7,366 bases of DNA from Oceanospirillaceae bacterium UBA2001 (GCA_002335115.1 DDCR01000172.1:1-7366); one strand, 5' to 3'. Positions 1-6,841 are shown, counted from the first letter of the stretch. Numbers and translations: made by a program. Notes: generated from the sequence alone by a model not told the origin.

Positions 1-1012
1 CTCGCATTGCTTCAAAAATGGGCTCTAACACGCTGGTCTCGTCTTCTAAATCAGTAATGAAGGTTTGGTTCTTTTCGTCGCGTCTGACTAGAGAAAACCC
101 ATAAGTTTTTAATTTTTTGTCTTGGATGTTGACGCGGCCTATCATGCCTACCCAATTTCCGTGCACTTTCCCCCTGTGGCCATTGTGGAAAACAAAACTG
201 CCAACGCCGTAAAAAATAGGTTTTGACTTATAAATTTCCATGGGAAGTGGCATGTGTGGGCCATGCCCCAGAATTATATCTGCGCCAGCATCAATGGCTG
301 CGTGGGCGATTTCACGCATATAATCAAGTATCTCTTCTTTATAACCCCAGTGGAATGAGATGATCAAAATGTCCGTTGTCTCTCTCAGTTTGTGGATTTG
401 TGTAACGAGATCTTTGAGATATTTTTTGTCGGCCCATGTATGGATATCTGGAGGTGTGCCGGGCCGGTTTGATGCGTAACCATCAATTTTTGGGCTATAA
501 GCAGTATGAATTTTTACCGTAGCGACACCGGGATGTGATGCGGACGCTTCATGATTGCTGGGCCAGTAAACAGATGTTCGCTGGATAAGCCCAACTCGAA
601 TGCCATTGATTGTTTTTAAAGCTGGTTGGCACGCTTCTTCCCAATTTTTGCCTACTCCTGAAAACGCTATCTGCTGGTCGTTTAGAACAGCAATAGTTGA
701 CCTAATTGCATTATCACCAAAATTTGTGTTGTTAGCGTTACCAACCATAGTGATGTTGGCGGCTTTTAGAGCTTTCACAGCTGCTGGGTGTGCATAGAAG
801 CCCTCACGCTGACCTGATCGTTCGTAGAAGTGTCCGGTGCAAGACTGATTATTTGCCGTACCTTCATTAGCAACGAAACAGCATTCCAAATTTGAAATCA
901 CCGCATCTGCTGCCCACAATTCGGATCTTATGCGCTCAAAAACGTGCTTTGCATTTCCTAAGCCCATGAAGTTTAGATCACCGGTCAAAATAAATTTCTG
1001 CTCAATTGACAT
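1..1012 (-). CDS. CapA-family metallophosphatase-like protein (C-terminus beyond left edge)
   Basis: An uninterrupted minus-strand frame runs from ATG at 1012-1010 off the left edge, giving at least 337 residues. Motifs match the CapA/PgsA family (calcineurin-like metallophosphoesterase fold, named for poly-gamma-glutamate capsule synthesis): TGDLNFMG at residues 10-17, SNLE at 40-43, GNANNTNFGD at 91-100, a late SFHWG, then GADIILGHGPH followed by PIFYGVGSFVF. Two AGGA sites (1022-1025 and 1027-1030 on the complement) precede the ATG; the nearer is 9 nt away. There is no signal peptide or membrane anchor at the N-terminus, so it is probably cytoplasmic, unlike capsule CapA proteins. In the usual ANNH metal-site motif the histidine is Thr96 here. 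It diverges from the adjacent MmgE/PrpD gene. No substrate can be named; a phosphoesterase or ligase-associated role is possible, and a capsule role is not supported by the neighbours. Confidence 0.88.
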   Translation of the reverse strand, partial: MSIEQKFILTGDLNFMGLGNAKHVFERIRSELWAADAVISNLECCFVANEGTANNQSCTGHFYERSGQREGFYAHPAAVKALKAANITMVGNANNTNFGDNAIRSTIAVLNDQQIAFSGVGKNWEEACQPALKTINGIRVGLIQRTSVYWPSNHEASASHPGVATVKIHTAYSPKIDGYASNRPGTPPDIHTWADKKYLKDLVTQIHKLRETTDILIISFHWGYKEEILDYMREIAHAAIDAGADIILGHGPHMPLPMEIYKSKPIFYGVGSFVFHNGHRGKVHGNWVGMIGRVNIQDKKLKTYGFSLVRRDEKNQTFITDLEDETSVLEPIFEAMR

Positions 1013-1114
1013 AAAAAATCATCCTATCCTTTTTCAAAATATTTTGCTGTCAGCTGTGCCAGTTTAGACTAATGTTTTTTATTATGATTTAAATAACTTT
1101 GTGGCTAAACAGAG
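1013..1114. promoter_or_regulatory. divergent intergenic spacer between capA-like and first MmgE/PrpD genes
   Basis: This 102-bp AT-rich spacer separates two divergent start codons, so promoters for both genes should lie here. It contains a perfect 12-bp palindrome, CAAAATATTTTG, at 1035-1046, close upstream of the capA-like ribosome binding site. A TATGAT hexamer at 1083-1088 resembles a -10 box for the plus-strand gene, but I see no convincing -35 element at normal spacing. The start at 1115 has only a weak Shine-Dalgarno region. Promoter assignment rests mainly on gene orientation. Confidence 0.45.
1035..1046. repeat. 12-bp perfect palindrome, possible operator
   Basis: CAAAATATTTTG reads the same on both strands. 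It lies in the divergent spacer, 23 nt upstream of the capA-like start codon. The position would suit a dimeric repressor, but it is AT-rich and short, so chance occurrence is realistic. Confidence 0.25.
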
Positions 1115-2443
1115 ATGAACAAAAGTATAGCAGAATTTGCAGCAAAGCTAAATTATCAGGATTTGCCTGAGCCTGTGGTTACAATAATTAAACATAGTTT
1201 TATTGATGCCATCGCTTGCGCTCTTTTTGGCTCCACCAAAGTATGGTCTGAAATGGCTCGAGATGTTGTTGCGTCCGAGAACCAAAATGGCACGTGTATT
1301 TTTCCCTCATTTCCAAAGAGTGGGCTGCCACCCAGTTCAGCAGCCCTCTTGCTAGGCTCTTACTGTCATGCTTTTGAACTGGATAACTTGCGCTTCCCAG
1401 GGGCAGGGGTGCACCCTGGTGCAGTAATTATGTGTCCTTTGGTGGCCTTGGCGCGGGAATATGGTCTGTCAGGCAGGAAGTTAATTGCATCTGCAGTTGT
1501 TGGTGTAGAAGCGTTGTCTCGTTTAGGGCTGGCCACAAAGCACTCGCTTGAAAATCGAGGGTTTCATGCGCCTGGGGTTATTGGGCCGGTGGGTGGAGCG
1601 ATCGCTTGTGCAGCAGCTTTAGGAGCAAATTCTAAGCAGATTATGAATGCTAGCGGCATAGCTGCGTCGATGTCGGCTGGATTGCTTGCGTTTGCCAAGT
1701 CAGATGGCGGTGGGATGATTAAGAGACTTCATCTTGGACGGTCCGCAGAAGCCGCCGTAAGGGCAGCGCAACTTGCCATGAGAGGATTTGAAGGGCCAGA
1801 TACGGCTGTGGATGGCCAATTTGGCCTATTAGAGGCGTTTTGTCCTGAGTTCAACAAAATTGCTTTAACCGAAGAGCTAGGTTCAAGGTGGGAGTCACTT
1901 TCGATTTGTTTCAAGACATTTCCAGCTCACATAACAGCACATGCGCCACTGATGGCGACATTGGAATTGCTACAAACTTGTAAGTTTTCCATTTCTGAGA
2001 TTGCCAGAATAACGATTTATGCATCTAAAAAGGTAGTTTCTCATCATAATATCAAACAGCCCCATGACATAATGCAAGCACAGTATTCGGTTCCATTCTG
2101 CCTTGCTGCTGGCCTTGTTGTAGATTTAAGTGACCCAGAAAATTTTAACTCAGATTTATTGCAAAATCCTGTTTTGCAGGCAATTTTGCAAAAAATTGAG
2201 GTCTTTGAACATGATGGACAGGCCGAGCATTCATGGCATGCTCGCGTGACGATTACCATGCAAGATGGACAAGTAATTGAAAATGATGCAGCCCAGTTCC
2301 GGGGGCTGCCCAACATGCCGATGAGTGACTATGACATTTCTAGGAAGTTTCATCTGCTTACGAAAAGAGTCACAGTTCCAAATCATTTGTTATCAGATTT
2401 GATGAAAATGGAGGATTTGCAAACCTTACCAGGCATGGTTTGA
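1115..2443 (+). CDS. MmgE/PrpD family protein, paralogue 1 (dehydratase/decarboxylase-like)
   Basis: This 442-residue protein belongs to the MmgE/PrpD family, which includes 2-methylcitrate dehydratase and cis-aconitate decarboxylase. The N-terminus is family-typical (LNYQDLPEPVV, then a DAIACALFGS helix). Recognisable active-site blocks are HAFELDN at 85-91 with His100, GFHAPG at 149-154, MIKRLHLG at 201-208 (Lys203, His206), and FKTFPAHITAH at 266-276 (Lys267, His276). In the common HxxDFDD block the final Asp is Asn91 and the first Asp is Glu88, so substrate or reaction may differ from classical PrpD. The ATG is fixed by an in-frame TAA at 1106-1108, although its Shine-Dalgarno site is poor. 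It is probably cytoplasmic, with no signal peptide. Its TGA directly abuts the stop codon of the convergent flavoprotein gene. The exact reaction cannot be read from the sequence. Confidence 0.9.
   Translation: MNKSIAEFAAKLNYQDLPEPVVTIIKHSFIDAIACALFGSTKVWSEMARDVVASENQNGTCIFPSFPKSGLPPSSAALLLGSYCHAFELDNLRFPGAGVHPGAVIMCPLVALAREYGLSGRKLIASAVVGVEALSRLGLATKHSLENRGFHAPGVIGPVGGAIACAAALGANSKQIMNASGIAASMSAGLLAFAKSDGGGMIKRLHLGRSAEAAVRAAQLAMRGFEGPDTAVDGQFGLLEAFCPEFNKIALTEELGSRWESLSICFKTFPAHITAHAPLMATLELLQTCKFSISEIARITIYASKKVVSHHNIKQPHDIMQAQYSVPFCLAAGLVVDLSDPENFNSDLLQNPVLQAILQKIEVFEHDGQAEHSWHARVTITMQDGQVIENDAAQFRGLPNMPMSDYDISRKFHLLTKRVTVPNHLLSDLMKMEDLQTLPGMV
2160..2198 (+). repeat. two tandem perfect hairpins inside MmgE/PrpD paralogue 1
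   Basis: The first inverted repeat is TGCAAAA (2160-2166), a 5-nt loop, then TTTTGCA (2172-2178). The second follows 2 nt later: CAATTTT (2181-2187), loop GCAA (2188-2191), then AAAATTG (2192-2198). GCAA would be a GNRA tetraloop in RNA. The segment encodes ordinary protein (around LLQNPVLQAILQKIE), so the repeats may be incidental to AT-rich codons. Confidence 0.4.
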
Positions 2444-3964
2444 TTATTGATTTGCCCCCATGAATTCAACAGCGCTGGAGCCAGCGATACGCCCAAAAGT
2501 TGCCCCTGACATTAGGCCAGTTCCACTGGCGTAGTTGTGATAAAAAAGACCTCCAACCATTTCCCCTGCTGCAAAAAGTCCTGGGATCAATCCACCAAAA
2601 ATATTCTCCACCTGTGCTTTTGTTGTGACCTTTACTCCCCCGAAGGTGAAAGTTACGCCAGTAGTAACGTGATAGGCATGAAAAGGAGGTGTATCTATCG
2701 GACAAGCCCAGTTTGTTTTATCAATGGTGAGGCCATGAGTGGCTTTTCCGTCTAAAACATTTGGATTGAATTGGGCAGAAGTGTCACAGGCTTCATTAAA
2801 TGCTTTTATTGTTTGCAGAAACTTGCGTGGGTTCACGCCGTCCAATTTTTCGGCCAGTTCTTCAAGAGAATTTGCTTCAGCCTTAGTGGTTCGCCTGATA
2901 AAATACTCACTTCGCAGAAGAGAGGTGGATTTAGCATCAAATATTTGCCACGCCTGCATTCCAGGTTGCTTTAGGATTTCACCCCCATACTTTGCATAGG
3001 TGTGACTATGGAAATTTAGTCCCTCATCGACATATCTCTCGCCGTCTAGATTTACAATTACCCCATAGGGATAATTATGTTTCTGAAATTGATCGCCAAT
3101 TGATAGGTCGCCATATGGAGGTGCGTTAACATCCCAAGCTACAGAGTGGCAGCCCGACCAGTTGCCATAAGGCATAGCTCCGGCGGCAAGTGCCATATTA
3201 AGGCCGGCACCCATATTGTATTTTGTGCCGCGAACCTTTGCTAGGTCCCATCCAGGCCCCAGGTATCTTGCCCGCATTTCTGGGTTTGACTCAAAACTTC
3301 CGCATGCAAGTATAACTGCCTTGCAGTTTAGGTCGAACGATTGCTGTTTATGAGATGCTTTTATTCCCGTAACCCTCTGGTCTTGCATCAGCAACTGATT
3401 GACAGGCGTTTCGTAAGCAATGGCAATTTCCAGTTTTTCAGCTGTTGCGTAGAGCGCTTTCAATAATTCCGGGCCACCGCCCCATATGTGGAGCGCGAGA
3501 CCACCCCAAAATTTAAATTTTCCGTCAATTTTGTATGCCTGCCTGCCAAGACCGGGTTGTAGCTTAACTCCTCTTTCGGAAATCCATTTTGCGCTAGCGT
3601 GACTATTCCTGATCAATGTTTCACACAGATCTGCGTCCGTTCTGTATTGAGTTAGTTCGAACATATCATCAAAATATTGATCAACGCTATAGCTTCCAAA
3701 ATCGATGTTTTTTAACTCCTCTGGCGAAATGTCTGGGTAGATATCCAGGATATCATCGACACCAGAGTAAGCAAATCGGAAAGCTCCGCCGGTAAAATGT
3801 GAGTTTCCTCCTTTTTCATTCTCAGGCGCTGCCTCACAAATTAACACCTTGGCACCTTTTTCTCTTGCAGAAATAGCGGCGCACAAAGCTGCGTTACCAG
3901 CACCCACCACAATGATGTCGGGGCTATAACTTAGGATTTCGCTAAGGTCGTTCAATTGTGGCAT
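2444..3964 (-). CDS. TcuA-like FAD-dependent dehydrogenase (fumarate reductase/KsdD flavoprotein superfamily)
   Basis: This is a 506-residue flavoprotein from the preferred ATG at 3964. The N-terminal Rossmann motif is DIIVVGAGNAALCAA (residues 16-30), followed by an acidic strand end at CEAAP and GGNSHFTGGAFRF (52-64). The GNAALCAA...GGNS pattern is characteristic of tricarballylate dehydrogenase TcuA-type proteins. Later blocks are GERYVDEG (308-315), TFGGVKV, and the FAD-closing GLFAAGEMVGGLFYHNYASGTGL (462-484) with FGRIAG. The family oxidises or reduces a C-C bond beside a carboxyl or carbonyl group; TcuA itself converts tricarballylate to cis-aconitate. An upstream in-frame ATG at 4003 exists, but a GGAG 10 nt before 3964 favours the shorter form, which overlaps the upstream MmgE/PrpD gene by 23 nt and suggests translational coupling. 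No TcuB-like electron-transfer partner is in the window. It is probably cytoplasmic. The substrate is unproven. Confidence 0.87.
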   Translation of the reverse strand: MPQLNDLSEILSYSPDIIVVGAGNAALCAAISAREKGAKVLICEAAPENEKGGNSHFTGGAFRFAYSGVDDILDIYPDISPEELKNIDFGSYSVDQYFDDMFELTQYRTDADLCETLIRNSHASAKWISERGVKLQPGLGRQAYKIDGKFKFWGGLALHIWGGGPELLKALYATAEKLEIAIAYETPVNQLLMQDQRVTGIKASHKQQSFDLNCKAVILACGSFESNPEMRARYLGPGWDLAKVRGTKYNMGAGLNMALAAGAMPYGNWSGCHSVAWDVNAPPYGDLSIGDQFQKHNYPYGVIVNLDGERYVDEGLNFHSHTYAKYGGEILKQPGMQAWQIFDAKSTSLLRSEYFIRRTTKAEANSLEELAEKLDGVNPRKFLQTIKAFNEACDTSAQFNPNVLDGKATHGLTIDKTNWACPIDTPPFHAYHVTTGVTFTFGGVKVTTKAQVENIFGGLIPGLFAAGEMVGGLFYHNYASGTGLMSGATFGRIAGSSAVEFMGANQ

Positions 3965-5327
3965 TTTCGATAAACTCCGATAAGTGCTGGATGTCAGAAA
4001 CATCTTGGAAATTTTGAAGCTTGTTTGCTAACTCAACTTCGCTGCCACGCGCTAAAACCCCAACGCAACAATCATAGAACTTATTTATGAGTGCGTTTTC
4101 TGGTAACGGGTGGTCCTTATCACGGCCTACAGGCGCGTCTACAAATTTTTGTAAATTCCTCCCATCTTTTGTCGTGATAGTCAATTCTGCGTAGTAAACA
4201 TTCTTTTCATTTGGTTTCGATTCTGGGTGGGGCTCTGCTCTGATGTTGGTGGCCAGAAATTGTTGTATTTCCGGTTCATTAACTGCATTATCTGAAAAAT
4301 CAGACAAGGAAATCTTTCCATTTTGTAATGCACGACTGACCACGTATTGTACGGAAAACTTGCCATCAAAACCTGTTTTTACCTCTGGTCGATCAGTATG
4401 TTTAAGTCGCCGTGGGTGCGTCCATGAGAGCACTGACTGGATATCGCTCAATTGCAAATCATGTTCTCTTTTGAGCGCGATCGCAGCATCAACAGCGGGG
4501 TGGGTACTGCCACAGCAGGGGTGAAGCTTAACCGCAATTCCAGGTTCAACAATTTCGAAGGGGTCGCCCCAAGCTTCGAGCAAACGGTCGGGGTCATAAT
4601 TACCTCGCCCATTGTACACTTCAAAAAATCCCTGCTGCCCCTCCAGTGCAACGGAACCGGCTGTCAAGCCTGCGTCTGCCATTCGAACAGCGAGCAGGCC
4701 ATTTCTTGTGCAATGGCCAACGTGGTATGGTTTAGTATATGTGCCAAAGTTAGCTTTTATACCAGAAGCCATGGAAGCTGCGATTGCAATTGCGGTCGCG
4801 GTTTTGTCAACGTCTAAGTTCTGCAATCGAGCGTTTGCCGCTACAGCACCAAAAATTCCGAGAGTGGTGGTGGGGTGCCACCCTTTTTCATAATGGTGGA
4901 AATTTAACACTTTCGCCATTGCACAAATAGTCTCGACGCCTACTGTATAGGCCTCTATAACAACCCGCCCATTAGCGTGCATGCTTTCGCTGTTTGCTAA
5001 AAGACCAGCTAAAATTGGCACGGTAGGATGACCGCCCATGGTGTTGTTACAGTCATCAAAATCGAGCGCATGCGACGACGTGCCATTTATCATGGCGGCA
5101 TCGAGCATGCTTACCTTGAGTTTTTTTCCATAGATAAGGGCGCCATCTGCAGTGTTCTTCGCTTCAAGCGCTTTAATGACAGATTGTGTTGCCTCACTTT
5201 TTGATCCAATGAGGGTAACGCCAACTGTGTCCAGCAGAGCGGAATTTGCTGATTCAATGATCCTTTGATCTGCAACGTCTACCTTAGAATTTATGATCCG
5301 GTCAGCTAGAATGTAGGATAAAGACAA
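3942..5327 (-). CDS. MmgE/PrpD family protein, paralogue 2 (TTG start)
   Basis: This 461-residue protein has the most classical MmgE/PrpD motifs of the three paralogues: LLDTVGVTLIGS (31-42), NGTSSHALDFDD (81-92) with His100, GWHPTTTLG (149-157), TKPYHVGHCTRNG (198-210; Lys199, His202) and KLHPCCGSTHPAVDAA (267-282; Lys267, His276). These match the proposed active-site positions of 2-methylcitrate dehydratase and cis-aconitate decarboxylase relatives. The start is TTG at 5327-5325. An in-frame TGA at 5345-5343 leaves no ATG option nearby, and AAGGA sits 8 nt upstream. It ends in TAG at 3944-3942, inside the flavoprotein gene, so the two are almost certainly co-transcribed. A plausible role is to hydrate, dehydrate or decarboxylate an unsaturated or hydroxylated polycarboxylate made or used by the flavoprotein. 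The direction and substrate are inference. Confidence 0.92.
   Translation of the reverse strand: MSLSYILADRIINSKVDVADQRIIESANSALLDTVGVTLIGSKSEATQSVIKALEAKNTADGALIYGKKLKVSMLDAAMINGTSSHALDFDDCNNTMGGHPTVPILAGLLANSESMHANGRVVIEAYTVGVETICAMAKVLNFHHYEKGWHPTTTLGIFGAVAANARLQNLDVDKTATAIAIAASMASGIKANFGTYTKPYHVGHCTRNGLLAVRMADAGLTAGSVALEGQQGFFEVYNGRGNYDPDRLLEAWGDPFEIVEPGIAVKLHPCCGSTHPAVDAAIALKREHDLQLSDIQSVLSWTHPRRLKHTDRPEVKTGFDGKFSVQYVVSRALQNGKISLSDFSDNAVNEPEIQQFLATNIRAEPHPESKPNEKNVYYAELTITTKDGRNLQKFVDAPVGRDKDHPLPENALINKFYDCCVGVLARGSEVELANKLQNFQDVSDIQHLSEFIENATIERP
3975..3978 (-). promoter_or_regulatory. Shine-Dalgarno site deciding the flavoprotein start
   Basis: On the minus strand GGAG (complement of CTCC) lies 10 nt before the ATG at 3964 and inside the 3' end of the upstream MmgE/PrpD gene. 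The alternative ATG at 4003 is preceded by TTCCAAG, which is a poor site. This supports the 506-residue product over the 519-residue form. Confidence 0.6.
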
Positions 5328-5335
5328 TAAAAAAT

Positions 5336-5340
5336 TCCTT
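5336..5340 (-). promoter_or_regulatory. Shine-Dalgarno site for the TTG start of MmgE/PrpD paralogue 2
   Basis: AAGGA on the minus strand is 8 nt from the TTG at 5327. With the in-frame TGA just upstream, this fixes TTG as the start. A nearby ATG at 5346 is out of frame. Confidence 0.65.
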
Positions 5341-5362
5341 ATTCATTGCGCAGGGTTTTCTG

Positions 5363-5391
5363 TGTATGGTCTTAACGTACGGCGTTCTCAA
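5363..5391 (-). promoter_or_regulatory. possible sigma-70-type promoter for MmgE/PrpD paralogue 2 and flavoprotein
   Basis: On the minus strand TTGAGA (5391-5386) matches five of six consensus -35 bases. It is followed after 17 nt by CATACA (5368-5363), a poor -10 box with three of six matches. Transcription from here would give a short leader carrying the AAGGA site. The AACG-N5-CGTT repeat falls between the two boxes, where a repressor could act. This is weak evidence without transcript data. Confidence 0.28.
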
Positions 5392-5433
5392 CTAAACCTA
5401 ATATTAACAATTTTTTCAATGGATAAATTAAAC

Positions 5434-5438
5434 GGAGG
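5434..5438 (+). promoter_or_regulatory. Shine-Dalgarno site for MmgE/PrpD paralogue 3
   Basis: GGAGG ends 5 nt before the ATG at 5444, and an in-frame TAA lies at 5429-5431. A later in-frame ATG at 5480 has no close site, so 5444 is preferred. Confidence 0.7.
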
Positions 5439-5443
5439 ATGTA

Positions 5444-6841
5444 ATGGATCACGCTGGAGGTATCGGAAATCCCTACTCAATGGGTATTGCAAATTTTGTT
5501 TCCAGCTTCGATCTCTTGAATGTTCCGGATAATGTCAAACATAGAGCAAAACTCTTGTTTCTAGACAGTATTGGTTGCGGCCTTTATGGAGCACGTCTGG
5601 AGTGGACAAGGAAGTTGATTGCAGCCATCACAAAAGTTGATCAGACCAAAAGCTGTTCATTATTAGCTGGTCTGGAGAAGATGGGGCCACTGCACGCAGC
5701 TCTTGTAAATGGAACGCAAATCCAGGGATTTGAATTAGATGATGTCCATCGAAAGGGTGTGCTGCATGTTGGCGCTGTTACCTTGCCGCCACTTTTCGCG
5801 TTGGCAGAACTGAATCCTGAGATCACTGGCAATGATTTTTTGCGAGCGGCTATCGTGGGTTATGAGATAGGGCCTAGAGTTGGCTTGTGTATGGGGCAAG
5901 AACATATTGGCCAAGGTTGGCATTCCGGCGCAACAGTTGGTGTTTTTTCTGCAGTTGCCGGTGCTTCGAATCTATTGAAATTGACAGCCGAGGAAACATT
6001 GCATGCAATCGGTATAGCTGGAACCCAATCTTCTGGTTTGATGGCAGCTCAATTTGGTGCAATGGTCAAGCGTATGCATGCTGGTAAATCTGCTCACAGT
6101 GGCTTGCTTGCGGCGTTGCTTGCAAAAGAGGGCTTTACAGGTATCGTGGATGTCTTTGAGGCGCCATATGGTGGATTTTGTTCAACATTTTCTCGATCGA
6201 AGGATCGTTTCGATCTTGAACAATTAGTTGCAGGTCTTGGGGAAGAGTACCAACTAATGAATATCGCGTTGAAGTTCTATTCTTGTGTTGGCTCGAATCA
6301 TACGACCCTAGATGCGATAAAAGACATACAGAAACGGCGCCCGTTTTCTATGGGTGATTTCAGAGAAATACGAGTTTTTGGTTCGCGAGTAACAGTCGAT
6401 CATGTTGGTTGGGACTATCGACCAGAGGGTCTTACGTCTGCTCAATTAAACTTGCCTTTTTGCGTCGCAACACTACTTTTGGAGGGTGATGTTTTCGTAG
6501 ACCAGTTCACTTCAGATTGTGTGGGTGATCCAGCTAGAATTGAGCTGTCTCGGAAAATTAAGGTGATCCACGACCCAAACATTACGAAAAGAGGTTCTGG
6601 ATATCGGCATATGGTCAGGGTCGAAGTTGAGTTTGAAAATGGTGATCTTGAGAGTGAAACAAGGGAGTACCCACGAGGTAGTGAATACGACTTTGCAAGT
6701 GATGAGGAAATCATAAGTAAATTTAGAACATTGGCGAAAAGCTCGATCAGTGACACGTCAGTAAAAAATATAGTCGACATGGTAATGAATATCGAGGCGC
6801 TGGGATCTGCCGATCTGTTGTTGGCAGAGATGTCGGGGTAA
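5444..6841 (+). CDS. MmgE/PrpD family protein, paralogue 3
   Basis: This 465-residue MmgE/PrpD protein has LFLDSIGCGLYGA (38-50), NGTQIQGFELDDVH (89-102) with His108, GWHSGATVG (158-166), MVKRMHAGKSAHSG (207-220; Lys209, His212) and LKFYSCVGSNHTTLDAI (276-292; Lys277, His286). It shares the FELD form of the first motif and the KR-x-H-x-G form of the lysine motif with paralogue 1, so those two look closer to each other than to paralogue 2. The histidine that usually opens the HxxDFDD block is Gln94 here. It is probably cytoplasmic, with no signal peptide. A strong GGAGG fixes the start. The lyase gene begins 6 nt after its TAA, so the two products probably act in sequence, for example forming the hydroxy acid that the lyase cleaves. 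The exact reaction is unknown. Confidence 0.91.
   Translation: MDHAGGIGNPYSMGIANFVSSFDLLNVPDNVKHRAKLLFLDSIGCGLYGARLEWTRKLIAAITKVDQTKSCSLLAGLEKMGPLHAALVNGTQIQGFELDDVHRKGVLHVGAVTLPPLFALAELNPEITGNDFLRAAIVGYEIGPRVGLCMGQEHIGQGWHSGATVGVFSAVAGASNLLKLTAEETLHAIGIAGTQSSGLMAAQFGAMVKRMHAGKSAHSGLLAALLAKEGFTGIVDVFEAPYGGFCSTFSRSKDRFDLEQLVAGLGEEYQLMNIALKFYSCVGSNHTTLDAIKDIQKRRPFSMGDFREIRVFGSRVTVDHVGWDYRPEGLTSAQLNLPFCVATLLLEGDVFVDQFTSDCVGDPARIELSRKIKVIHDPNITKRGSGYRHMVRVEVEFENGDLESETREYPRGSEYDFASDEEIISKFRTLAKSSISDTSVKNIVDMVMNIEALGSADLLLAEMSG

Larger units (their letters stand above)
5328..5443. promoter_or_regulatory. divergent control region between the two operons
   Basis: This 116-bp spacer lies between divergent starts at 5327 (minus) and 5444 (plus), so it should hold promoters for both the MmgE/PrpD-flavoprotein pair and the MmgE/PrpD-lyase pair. 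Visible symmetric elements are AACG-N5-CGTT at 5374-5386 and the 8-bp palindrome TAATATTA at 5399-5406. Either could be an operator, but both are short. I could not assign a convincing plus-strand -35/-10 pair. No regulator gene is in the window. Confidence 0.5.

Noticed and set aside
600..797. A 65-codon plus-strand open frame within the capA-like region
   Set aside because: It is antisense to the CapA-family frame, which has motifs along its whole length.
1597..1606. GCGATCGC octamer, resembling the cyanobacterial HIP1 repeat, with a second copy near 4478
   Set aside because: Two copies inside coding sequence in over 7 kb are far too few to indicate HIP1-type enrichment or a cyanobacterial source.
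2044..2316. A 90-codon minus-strand open frame opposite MmgE/PrpD paralogue 1
   Set aside because: The cysteine-rich translation arises from the opposite strand of a genuine family gene; I see no supporting ribosome site or domain.
3965..4003. Longer flavoprotein form starting at ATG 4003
   Set aside because: It has a poor ribosome site and adds 13 residues before the normal N-terminus, while the ATG at 3964 has GGAG at a workable distance.
4452..4817. A 121-codon plus-strand open frame opposite MmgE/PrpD paralogue 2
   Set aside because: It is a shadow of the well-supported minus-strand gene; the translation resembles no family I recognise.
6195..6215. Inverted repeat GATCGAA-N7-TTCGATC with clustered GATC sites in MmgE/PrpD paralogue 3
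   Set aside because: It lies within ordinary coding sequence for a charged loop (RSKDRFDLE); no sign of function beyond coding.
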